From: Rhodocyclaceae bacterium
Lineage (GTDB): Bacteria > Pseudomonadota > Gammaproteobacteria > Burkholderiales > Rhodocyclaceae
Direction: 5' to 3'
Assembly: GCA_024709955.1 (NCBI GenBank)
Contig: JANJVS010000114.1
Coordinates: forward strand, 1-32,042
DNA: 32,042 nucleotides
In this document: piece after piece, positions 9,346-16,513 of the stretch
Layout of the letters: every line of letters starts with the position of its first letter
Numbering within the stretch: position 1 is the stretch's first letter
Notes under the pieces: model-generated
Told to the model about the DNA's origin: nothing
Database searches by the model: none
Seen by the model: only the letters and a program-made list of their open reading frames with translations
Translations under genes and position numbers: made by a program

Positions 9346-9397
9346 GCGGAGCACTGCTCCGCGCCGCTGGAGCCGGCCGGCTGTGCAAAGCCGGCCG
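9346..9397 (-). terminator. Tandem hairpins downstream of def
   Basis: Two perfect inverted repeats lie side by side. The first is GCGGAGCA-C-TGCTCCGC at 9346-9362, which forms a cruciform-like stem with little loop. The second has 9-bp arms (CGGCCGGCT and its complement) around a 6-base loop at 9374-9397. They begin 28 bases past the def stop in the direction of def transcription. No T-run follows, so intrinsic termination is uncertain; mRNA 3' stabilisation is an alternative. Confidence 0.45.
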
Positions 9398-9424
9398 TGG
9401 GCGGGGCTGGGGGAGGTCGGGTCT

Positions 9425-9928
9425 TTAAACCGTGATTCTCGACTGCTTGGCCAGCTTGGCCTTGATGCGACCGAGCTTGAGGCGGGACAGGTATTCGACG
9501 AAGACCTTGCCGTCGAGGTGGTCGATCTCGTGCTGCAGGCAGATCGCCAGCAGGCCGTCGGCGTCGAGTTCGAAGGGCTGGCCGTCGAGGTTCAGCGCGC
9601 GCACCCTGACGCGCTCGCTGCGCCTGACAGTCTCGTAGACGCCGGGCACCGAGAGGCAACCTTCCTCGCCCTCGTGTTCGCCCTCGCGCCAGAGGATCTC
9701 CGGATTGATGAAGACCTGCAGTTGCGACTTGTCCTCGGAAATGTCGAGCACCAGCAGACGCACATGCACGTTCACCTGGGTGGCGGCCAGGCCGATGCCC
9801 GGGGCCTCGTACATGGTCTCGGCCATGTCGGCGGCGAGCTTGCGGATCTCGGCATCGACCACGGCGACCGGCTTGGCCTTGGTGTGCAGGCGCGGATCGG
9901 GGTAACGCAATATGGGCAACAGAGCCAT
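9425..9928 (-). CDS. def: Peptide deformylase
   Basis: Metalloenzyme that removes the N-formyl group from nascent proteins (167 aa). All three signature motifs are intact: GIGLAATQV (residues 45-53), EGCLSVP with metal ligand C91, and QHEIDHLDG with ligands H133 and H137 and catalytic E134. The ATG at 9928 gives the family start [14 protein letters not shown]. It is divergent from the LysM gene, with 83 bases between the two starts. The expected def-fmt coupling is broken by the 465-base gap downstream. Confidence 0.97.
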   Translation of the reverse strand: MALLPILRYPDPRLHTKAKPVAVVDAEIRKLAADMAETMYEAPGIGLAATQVNVHVRLLVLDISEDKSQLQVFINPEILWREGEHEGEEGCLSVPGVYETVRRSERVRVRALNLDGQPFELDADGLLAICLQHEIDHLDGKVFVEYLSRLKLGRIKAKLAKQSRITV

Positions 9929-10011
9929 GAAATCGGTCGTTTACAGAGATTTAATCGATTGATGCCTGCGGGATTTGGGGGCAGAATCCGCTAACCAACG
10001 GAGGTCCGCCC

Positions 10012-11046
10012 ATGCGACGCATTATATTCGCGCTGCTTTTCTCTTTTTCAACCGCCGCCCTCGCCCAGGGCGCGGCCGCCCCCACGCCCGTCGAGCTGCG
10101 GTCCGACGCGCCCGAGCGCCACATCGTCGTGCCCGGCGACACCCTCTGGGGCATCGCCTCGAAATTCCTCAAGGATCCCTACCGCTGGCCCGAGCTGTGG
10201 AAGATGAACGACGCGCAGCTCAAGAGCCCGCACCGCATCTATCCCGGTCAGGTGCTGATCCTCGACCGCAGCGGCGCCGAGCCGCGGATGAAGCTCGGCA
10301 CGCTGGTCAAGCTCGAACCCCAGGTACGCGTCGAAAAGGCGGCCAAGGAGATTCCCGCGATCCCGCCCCAGGCGATCGAGCCCTTCCTCTCCCAGCCGCT
10401 GGTGATCGACAACGGCACGTTCGAGAACAGCCCGCGCATCGTCGCCACCCAGGAGAACCGCGTATTCACCGGCCCGGGCGACATGATCTACGCGGTCGGC
10501 GCCGACGACAAGGTGAAGCTCTGGGACCTCTACCGCCCCGGCAAGCCGCTGCTCGATCCCGAGAACGGCGAAACCCTGGGCGTCGAGGCGATCTACCTCG
10601 GCAACGCGCGCACCGCCGGCAAGGCGGGCGAGGTGCTGCCCCTCGAAATCACCCTCCTCAGGCAGGAGATCGGCCGCGGCGACTACCTGATTCCCTCCAG
10701 CAGCCCCGAAGTGCTGAGCTACATCCCCCATCCGCCGGCGGCGGACATCAACGCCCGCGTGCTCTCCCTCTACGGCGGCGTCGGCGAGGGCGGGCGCTAT
10801 TCCATCGTCTCGCTCTCGCGCGGCAAGCGCGACGGTCTCGAACGGGGCCACGTGCTGGCGCTTTACCGTTCCGGTCTCACCGTCACCAACCGCTTCGACG
10901 CGGACAAGGGCAAGGAGAGCCACACCCTGCCCGACGAACGCTACGGACTGGTGTTCGTCTTCCGCGTCTTCGAGCGCGCCTCCTATGCCTTGGTGCTCGA
11001 AGCCGCGCGCCCCGTGACGCCGGGCGACCGCGCGCGCCGGCCCTGA
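10012..11046 (+). CDS. LysM-domain secreted protein
   Basis: Protein of 344 aa with a clear signal peptide (MRRIIFALLFSFSTAALA, cleavage probably after ALA at residue 18), so it is exported to the periplasm or outer envelope. A LysM peptidoglycan-binding domain follows at about residues 37-85 (HIVVPGDTLWGIASKFL, then IYPGQVLIL). The remaining 250 residues are conserved in betaproteobacterial LysM proteins next to def and dprA but have no assigned function; GDYLIPSS and RGKRDGLERGHVLALY are characteristic parts. A strong ribosome-binding site (GGAGGT) lies just upstream. dprA follows after 16 bases and is probably cotranscribed. A cell-wall-associated role is likely; no catalytic domain is visible. 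Confidence 0.9.
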   Translation: MRRIIFALLFSFSTAALAQGAAAPTPVELRSDAPERHIVVPGDTLWGIASKFLKDPYRWPELWKMNDAQLKSPHRIYPGQVLILDRSGAEPRMKLGTLVKLEPQVRVEKAAKEIPAIPPQAIEPFLSQPLVIDNGTFENSPRIVATQENRVFTGPGDMIYAVGADDKVKLWDLYRPGKPLLDPENGETLGVEAIYLGNARTAGKAGEVLPLEITLLRQEIGRGDYLIPSSSPEVLSYIPHPPAADINARVLSLYGGVGEGGRYSIVSLSRGKRDGLERGHVLALYRSGLTVTNRFDADKGKESHTLPDERYGLVFVFRVFERASYALVLEAARPVTPGDRARRP

Positions 11047-11062
11047 GAGCCGCGCGGCGGCG

Positions 11063-12187
11063 ATGTCGGCGCGCGCCGAACTGGCCGCCTGGCTGCGGCT
11101 GACCCTGGTTCCCGGCATCGGCGGCGAGACCCAGCGCCAGCTGCTGAAGCTCTGCGGCGATCCCGCCGCCGTCTTCGCCGCCTCCGCCGCCACCCTGCGC
11201 GGCAGCCTCGGCGGCGGACTCGCCGAGCGCCTGCTTGCCCACGACTGCAGCGCCGAAATCGAGGCCGCCCTGGCCTGGGCCGATCAGCCCGGCAACCGCA
11301 TCCTTACCCTCGCCGACCCCGAGTATCCCCGGGCGCTGCTCTCCGCCGCCGACCCGCCGGTGCTGCTCTATATAAAAGGCGACGCCGCGCTGCTCGCTCG
11401 TCCCGGCTTCGCCATCGTCGGCAGCCGCAACGCGACGAAGCAGGGCGAGGCCAACGCCGAGGCCTTCGCCGCCGCCCTCGCCGGCGCCGGACTCGCCGTC
11501 GTCAGCGGACTCGCCGCCGGCATCGACGCGGCCGCCCATCGCGGCGCGCTCGCGGCGGACGGAATCACGATCGCGGTGATCGGCACGGGCATCGACCGCA
11601 TCTACCCGGCGCGCAACGAGGCGCTGGCGCGCGAGATCGCGGCGCGCGGCGTCATCCTCGGCGAGTTTCCCCTCGGCACGCCGCCGCTGCCAGCCAACTT
11701 CCCGCGCCGCAATCGCCTCATCGCCGGGCTGGCCCAGGGCTGCCTGGTGGTCGAGGCGGCGCGCCAGAGCGGCTCGCTGATCACCGCCCGCCTCGCCGCC
11801 GAGGCCGGCCGCGAGGTGTTCGCGATTCCCGGCTCGATCCACTCGCCCCAGTCGAAGGGCTGCCACGCGCTGATCAAGCAGGGCGCCAAGCTCGTCGAGT
11901 CGGCGCAGGACATTTTGGAGGAGCTCAAATGGGAAAAGCGCATCGGCGCCGCGCCCGCGACCACCGTGTCGCCGGCGCGCCCGGCAGGAAGTACCCTTGG
12001 GGTGCCGAGTTTTGCGGAAGATGCCGATCCCGTCCTCGCTGTTATCGGTTACGACCCGGTGGATCTGGACACCCTCGCCGCCCGCAGCGGCCTGGCCCCG
12101 GAGGCCCTGCTGGCGCGGCTCCTGCCCCTGGAACTGGACGGCCGCGTCGCCCAGTTGCCGGGCGGACGCTACCAGCGCCTGAACTAA
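11063..12187 (+). CDS. dprA: DNA-processing protein DprA with in-frame repeat insertion
   Basis: Single-stranded DNA-binding protein that loads RecA during natural transformation (374 aa). An N-terminal helical region (residues 1-75) precedes the DprA Rossmann-like domain, with FAIVGSRNATKQGE, VVSGLAAGIDAAAHRGAL, IYPARNEALAREI, NFPRRNRLIAGLA, SGSLITARLAAEAGREVFAIPG and SKGCHALIKQGAKLV. A winged-helix DML1-like domain closes the protein (about 330-374). Between the two domains, residues 301-317 (TVSPARPAGSTLGVPSF) are encoded by a 52-base repeat whose other copy is intergenic. The reading frame is intact and all core motifs are present, so the protein is probably functional. The smg (DUF494) gene that often follows dprA in Betaproteobacteria is absent. 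Confidence 0.95.
   Translation: MSARAELAAWLRLTLVPGIGGETQRQLLKLCGDPAAVFAASAATLRGSLGGGLAERLLAHDCSAEIEAALAWADQPGNRILTLADPEYPRALLSAADPPVLLYIKGDAALLARPGFAIVGSRNATKQGEANAEAFAAALAGAGLAVVSGLAAGIDAAAHRGALAADGITIAVIGTGIDRIYPARNEALAREIAARGVILGEFPLGTPPLPANFPRRNRLIAGLAQGCLVVEAARQSGSLITARLAAEAGREVFAIPGSIHSPQSKGCHALIKQGAKLVESAQDILEELKWEKRIGAAPATTVSPARPAGSTLGVPSFAEDADPVLAVIGYDPVDLDTLAARSGLAPEALLARLLPLELDGRVAQLPGGRYQRLN
11962..12013 (+). repeat. Dispersed 52-bp repeat, copy 1 (inside dprA)
   Basis: It matches 30888-30939 in reverse orientation at 48 of 52 positions by direct alignment, including the uninterrupted shared core GCAGGAAGTACCCTTGGGGT. The core contains the small dyad ACCC-TTG-GGGT. It lies in the codons for the linker between the two DprA domains and keeps the frame open. 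Similarity stops sharply on both sides, which marks it as a discrete element and not a gene duplication. Confidence 0.85.
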
Positions 12188-12193
12188 GCCTGC

Positions 12194-12223
12194 TTGCCAG
12201 CCGGATAAAAGGGCGCTTATGAT
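12194..12223 (+). promoter_or_regulatory. Predicted sigma70 promoter of topB, probably leaderless
   Basis: TTGCCA (12194-12199) and TATGAT (12218-12223) are separated by 18 bases. The ATG of topB begins only 9 bases after the -10 hexamer, so transcription would start at about 12229-12232, at or just before the start codon. No Shine-Dalgarno sequence is visible, in keeping with a leaderless message. Confidence 0.55.
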
Positions 12224-12232
12224 GCCGCCCCC

Positions 12233-14776
12233 ATGAGCAAGCAATTAATCATCGCCGAGAAGCCCTCCGTCGCCCAGGACATCGCCAGGGCCTTGGGCGG
12301 CTTCACCCGCGAGGGCGACTATTTCGAGAGCGAGCACTACGTGCTCAGCTCCGCCATCGGCCATCTGCTGGAGCTGGCGGTGCCCGAGGAATACGAGGTC
12401 AAGCGCGGCAAGTGGACCTTCACCCACCTGCCGGTGATCCCGCCGCGCTTCACCCTCAACCCGATCGACAAGACCGCTGAACGCTTGCGCCTATTGACCC
12501 GCCTGATCAAGCGCAAGGACGTCACCGGCCTGGTGAACGCCTGCGACGCGGGCCGCGAGGGCGAACTGATCTTCCGCTACGTCGTGCAGCACGCCAAGAC
12601 CGACAAGCCGGTGCGCCGGCTGTGGCTGCAGTCGATGACCGCCACCGCGATCCGCGACGGCTTCGCCCACCTGCGCAGCGACGCGGAGATGCTGCCGCTC
12701 GCCGACGCGGCGCGCTGCCGTTCCGAGGCCGACTGGCTGATCGGCATCAACGGCACGCGCGCCATGACCGCCTTCAACTCGCAGGAAGGCGGCTTCTACA
12801 AGACCACCGTCGGCCGCGTGCAGACGCCGACGCTGGCGATCCTGGTCGAGCGCGAAAAGACCATCCGCGCCTTCCAGCCCAGGGACTACTGGGAAGTCGA
12901 GGCCGAGTTCCAGGCCGTCGCCGGCACCTACCGCGGCAAGTGGTTCGACGAGAAGTTCAAGAAATCCGACGACGAGCACGCCAAGGCCGAGCGCCTGTGG
13001 ACCCCCGACCGGGCCGAGACCCTGCGCAAGAAATGCCTCGGCAAGCATGGCGACGTCAGCGAGGAGGCGACGCCCAAGACCGAGGCCTGTCCGCTGCTCT
13101 ACGACCTCACCTCGCTGCAGCGCGACGCCAACGGCCGCTTCGGCTTCTCGGCGCGCAACACCCTGGCGCTGGCGCAAGCCCTGTATGAGCGCCACAAGGT
13201 GCTCACCTATCCGCGTACCGACAGCCGCTACCTGCCCGAGGACATGGTCGGCGCCGTCAAGGACACGCTGCGCGCGCTGACCGAATCGCCGCTGGGCAAG
13301 CATGCGACGACGGTGCTGGACAACGGCTGGGTGCATCCGACCAAGCGCATTTTCAACAACGCCAAGGTCTCGGACCACTTCGCCATCATCCCCACCGGCA
13401 CGGCGCCGAAGAACCTCACCGAGCCGGAACAGAAGCTCTACGACCTCGTCGTCAAGCGCTTCCTCGCCATCTTCTTCCCGAGCGCCGAATACCAGGTCAC
13501 CACGCGCATCACCCGCGTCGAGGGCGAGCCCTTCAAGACCGTCGGCAAGGTGCTGGTCACGCCGGGCTGGCTCGCCGTCTATGGCAAGGAGGCCGCCGCC
13601 GAGGACGAGGAGAACCCGAACCTGCCGCCCTTGCAGAAGAACGAACGGGTCTGGGCCAACGACGTCGAGGTCAAGCCCAACGCCACCAAGCCGCCGCCAC
13701 GCTTCAACGAAGCGACGCTGCTCTCGGCGATGGAGGGCGCCGGCAAGCTGGTGGACGACGACTCGCTGCGCGAGGCGATGAGCGAGCGCGGCCTCGGCAC
13801 GCCGGCGACGCGCGCCGCCACCATCGAGGGCCTGATCGCCGAGGAATACGTGCATCGCAACGGCCGCGAGCTGCAGCCGACCGCGAAGGCGTTCAACCTG
13901 CTGTTCGCGCTGGAGCAGCTCGACGTCGATGAAATCCGCTCGCCCGAGCTGACCGGCCTCTGGGAGTGGAAGCTGCGCGAGATGGAGCATGGGCGCCTCA
14001 AGCGCGAGGAGTTCATGGCCCACATCACCGAGCAGACGCAGGCGATGGTCGAGCGCATCAAGACCGGCGAGTTTTCCGACGCCGACTTCGGCACGCTCAA
14101 GACGCCCTGCCCCAAGTGCGGCGGCGCGATCCACGAGACCTACCGCCACTTCAAGTGCGACCAGTGCGACTACAAGCTGTGGAAGGTCGTCGCCGGCCGC
14201 CAGTGGGAGCCGGAGGAAATGGAGGAGCTGCTGCGGAACCGACAGATCGGTCCGCTGCAGGGCTTCCGCAGCAAGATGGGGCGCGCCTTCGCCGCCGTCA
14301 TCAAGCTCGACGACGAGCACGCGCCGAAGTTCGACTTCGGCAACGAGGAGGACGCCGCGGGCGAGGAAGTCGATTTCAGCGGCCAGGAGCCGCTTGGCGC
14401 TTGCCCGAAGTGCGGCGCGCGCGTCTTCGAGCAGCCCATGTCCTACGTCTGCGAGAAATCGACGGGCGCGGCGAAATCCTGCGATTTCCGCTCCGGCAAG
14501 GTGATCCTGCAACAGGAAATCGCCAAGGCCGAGATGCAGAAGCTGCTGGAGACCGGCAAGACCAGCCTGCTCAAGGGCTTCGTTTCCAACCGCACCAAGA
14601 AGAAGTTCTCCGCCTACCTCGTGCGCGGCGCCGACGGCAAGGTCGGCTTCGAGTTCGAACAGCGCGCGGCCAAGGCGCCGAAAGCGGCCGCCGCGAAGAC
14701 CGAAAAAGTCGGCGCTGGCGAGACGGTGGAGAAGAAGCCCGCGGCCAGGAAAACCGCCGCCAAAAAGGCCAAATGA
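12233..14776 (+). CDS. topB: DNA topoisomerase III
   Basis: Type IA topoisomerase (847 aa) that decatenates and relaxes DNA by single-strand passage. The Toprim domain is at about residues 1-135, with the N-terminal Glu in IIAEKPSVAQDIA and the metal motif DAGREGE (105-111). The catalytic tyrosine is Y326 in LTYPRTDSRYLPED. Later family segments include VSDHFAIIPTG, ATLLSAMEGAGK and GLGTPATRA. The C-terminus carries two zinc-ribbon-like units (CPKCGG with CDQC, and CPKCGA with two further cysteines), then a Lys/Ala-rich basic tail (KKPAARKTAAKKAK) that probably binds DNA. The AEKPSVA start and Tyr position point to TopB and not TopA. The stop overlaps the next gene's ATG as ATGA. Confidence 0.95.
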   Translation: MSKQLIIAEKPSVAQDIARALGGFTREGDYFESEHYVLSSAIGHLLELAVPEEYEVKRGKWTFTHLPVIPPRFTLNPIDKTAERLRLLTRLIKRKDVTGLVNACDAGREGELIFRYVVQHAKTDKPVRRLWLQSMTATAIRDGFAHLRSDAEMLPLADAARCRSEADWLIGINGTRAMTAFNSQEGGFYKTTVGRVQTPTLAILVEREKTIRAFQPRDYWEVEAEFQAVAGTYRGKWFDEKFKKSDDEHAKAERLWTPDRAETLRKKCLGKHGDVSEEATPKTEACPLLYDLTSLQRDANGRFGFSARNTLALAQALYERHKVLTYPRTDSRYLPEDMVGAVKDTLRALTESPLGKHATTVLDNGWVHPTKRIFNNAKVSDHFAIIPTGTAPKNLTEPEQKLYDLVVKRFLAIFFPSAEYQVTTRITRVEGEPFKTVGKVLVTPGWLAVYGKEAAAEDEENPNLPPLQKNERVWANDVEVKPNATKPPPRFNEATLLSAMEGAGKLVDDDSLREAMSERGLGTPATRAATIEGLIAEEYVHRNGRELQPTAKAFNLLFALEQLDVDEIRSPELTGLWEWKLREMEHGRLKREEFMAHITEQTQAMVERIKTGEFSDADFGTLKTPCPKCGGAIHETYRHFKCDQCDYKLWKVVAGRQWEPEEMEELLRNRQIGPLQGFRSKMGRAFAAVIKLDDEHAPKFDFGNEEDAAGEEVDFSGQEPLGACPKCGARVFEQPMSYVCEKSTGAAKSCDFRSGKVILQQEIAKAEMQKLLETGKTSLLKGFVSNRTKKKFSAYLVRGADGKVGFEFEQRAAKAPKAAAAKTEKVGAGETVEKKPAARKTAAKKAK

Positions 14777-15084
14777 CGCCCGCCGGCGCCGAGGCCGCGC
14801 TCGCGGCCATCGTCCGCCTCGACATCCTGCCGCGGCTGATCGGCGCCGAGCCCGATCCCGTCGCCGTCGCCCTGGCGACGGAACTGATCGCCAGCGGGCG
14901 GGACAAGAACCTGCCGCCCCTGCTGCGCGGCCTCGTCTTCGTGCCGCTGCTGCACGGCGACCAGCCGATCGACCGCGAGCGCGCCATCGCCCTGTTCGCC
15001 GGCCTGCGCCGCGAAACCCAGGATCCGGTCTTCGAGGAAATCCACGCCTTCGCGCTGCGGCAGCGCGACGCGCTGCCGCGCTGA
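14773..15084 (+). CDS. Small hypothetical protein coupled to topB
   Basis: Open frame of 103 aa starting at the ATG that overlaps the topB stop (ATGA), so it is probably translated by coupling. I do not recognise a family. The sequence looks soluble and helical (GAEAALAAIVRLDILPRL, RAIALFAGLRRETQDPVFEEIHAF), with no cysteine motif, signal peptide or membrane segment. Its codon use matches neighbouring real genes and it ends one base before the stop codon of the opposing HD-GYP gene. These points argue that it is a real gene. A role with topoisomerase III is suggested only by position. Confidence 0.65.
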   Translation: MTPAGAEAALAAIVRLDILPRLIGAEPDPVAVALATELIASGRDKNLPPLLRGLVFVPLLHGDQPIDRERAIALFAGLRRETQDPVFEEIHAFALRQRDALPR

Positions 15085-15085
15085 T

Positions 15086-16513
15086 TCAGGCGAAGCCGAA
15101 ACCCTCCGCGCGGAACAGGCGCACGCAGGCGTCGACGACCGCGGGATCGTAGTGCGTGCCGCTGTGCGCCTCGATCTCGGCGAGCGCGGCCTCGATGCCG
15201 AGGCCGGCCCGGTAGGGACGATGCAGCGCGATCGCCTCGACCACGTCGGCCACGGTGATGATGCGCGCGCCGAGCAGGATCTGCTCGCCCGCCAGGCCGC
15301 GCGGATAGCCCGAGCCGTCGAGATGCTCGTGATGCTGGTAGACCATCTCGGCCACCGGCCAGGGGAAGTCGACGTTCCGGAGGATCTCGTAGCCCACGCG
15401 CGGATGCTGCTGGATCAGCGCGAACTCGACTTCCGGCAGCTTGCCCGGGTAGCTGAGCAGTTCGGCCGGCACGTGGATCTTGCCGATATCGTGGATCGAG
15501 GCCGTCAGGCGGATGCCGTGGATCGTGTCCTCGGGCAGCGCGAGGGCCGTCGCCAGGCGCGTCGCCAGCTCGGCGACGCGGCGCTGGTGGCCGGCGGTGT
15601 AGGGATCGCGCTGCTCGATGGTGGCGGCGACCGCCTGGATCGCGTCCTCCATGCTCTTGTTGAGGCGCTCGAGGTTGCGTCGGCTCTCCTCCTGCAGGCG
15701 CACCTGCTCGCTGATGTCCTGCAACGCGCCGTCCCAGGCCGGGCCGCCCTCCTCGCCGGTGACGGCCATCGCGTTGATGAGCAGATGGCGCCATCCGCCG
15801 TCCGCCGCCCGCCAGCGCAGGGCGCGGCGCAACCGCTCCCCGCCCGCCCAGGCGCCGAGCGCCGCCGTCAGCGCGCGGCGCTCGGCCTCGTCCAGGCCGT
15901 CGAAGAGCAGGCCGGCGTCGGCGACCAGGGCGGCCGGCGCCAGCCCGAGCGCCGCGCCCGCGCCGCCGCTCGCGTAGGCGAAGCGCCAGCCGCCGGCCGC
16001 GTCGGCCGCCAGCTGGAACAACAGTTCGGGCACGTTGTCCGCCATGCTGACGAAGCGGTGCTGGGAGGCGATGCGGTCGAGGGTGGATTCGATCAGCCCG
16101 GCCAGCGCCAGGTAGAGGTCGAGGCGTTCGCGCGCAAGCGGCGTCTCGCCGCGATGGGCCGCCAGCATCACGTAGCCGGTGCGCTGGCGCTCGCGGCCGA
16201 GCGGCAGCAGCACGGCGGCGTGCGGCGCGGGCAGCGCCAGCGTCTCGCTGGCGAGGAAGCCGCTCTCGAACACCGCCGTCGCGACGGGGAGCGCGGCGGC
16301 GAGCCGCGCGTCGGCGGGTTCCCAGTGGATGAAGCTGACCGCGCCAGCCGCGTCGCGCGCGGCGAAGGCGGCGAGATCGGCGCCGAAGAAACGGCACACC
16401 AGGCGCGCGAGCTGGGGCCAGAGGCCGTCGTAGCTGACGATGCCGGCCAGATACTGGGCCGAGCGGATCACCGCATCGACGGGGTCGGGAGATTGGGGAC
16501 GTGCCGCGTTCAT
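15086..16513 (-). CDS. GAF-PAS-HD-GYP cyclic di-GMP phosphodiesterase
   Basis: Signalling protein of 475 aa without membrane segments. A GAF-like sensor region covers about residues 20-155, a PAS-like region about 155-280 (ending DGALQDISEQVRLQEE), followed by a short helical linker and an HD-GYP domain at about 290-470. The HD-GYP motifs are present: the upstream RDPYTAGHQRRVAELA, the HD pair in SIHDIGKIHVP, YQHHEHLDGSGYP with the GYP triad, and ARIITVADVVEA. It should hydrolyse c-di-GMP. In many HD-GYP proteins the segment after VAD begins with a DA pair; here it reads VVEAI, a small departure. Its ATG overlaps the stop of the RACo-like gene, so it is the last gene of the corrinoid operon. 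Confidence 0.88.
   Translation of the reverse strand: MNAARPQSPDPVDAVIRSAQYLAGIVSYDGLWPQLARLVCRFFGADLAAFAARDAAGAVSFIHWEPADARLAAALPVATAVFESGFLASETLALPAPHAAVLLPLGRERQRTGYVMLAAHRGETPLARERLDLYLALAGLIESTLDRIASQHRFVSMADNVPELLFQLAADAAGGWRFAYASGGAGAALGLAPAALVADAGLLFDGLDEAERRALTAALGAWAGGERLRRALRWRAADGGWRHLLINAMAVTGEEGGPAWDGALQDISEQVRLQEESRRNLERLNKSMEDAIQAVAATIEQRDPYTAGHQRRVAELATRLATALALPEDTIHGIRLTASIHDIGKIHVPAELLSYPGKLPEVEFALIQQHPRVGYEILRNVDFPWPVAEMVYQHHEHLDGSGYPRGLAGEQILLGARIITVADVVEAIALHRPYRAGLGIEAALAEIEAHSGTHYDPAVVDACVRLFRAEGFGFA

Larger units (their letters stand above)
8960..9424. other. Palindrome-rich non-coding gap between def and fmt
   Basis: This 465-base stretch separates two genes that are usually adjacent. 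No ORF in it has codon use or similarity that I trust. It holds a 14-base hairpin sequence at 8985-8998 that is identical to 30884-30897, a short palindrome at 9225-9237, a REP-like palindrome at 9252-9281 and two tight hairpins at 9346-9362 and 9374-9397. The last two could terminate the leftward def transcript, although no T-run follows. The region near fmt (about 8960-9190) reads like degenerate or repeated DNA. Confidence 0.6.

Noticed and set aside
12188-12232. Missing smg (DUF494) gene between dprA and topB as a major finding
   Set aside because: The gene is simply absent from this 45-base gap, and gene loss or relocation here is common, so it is noted only under dprA.
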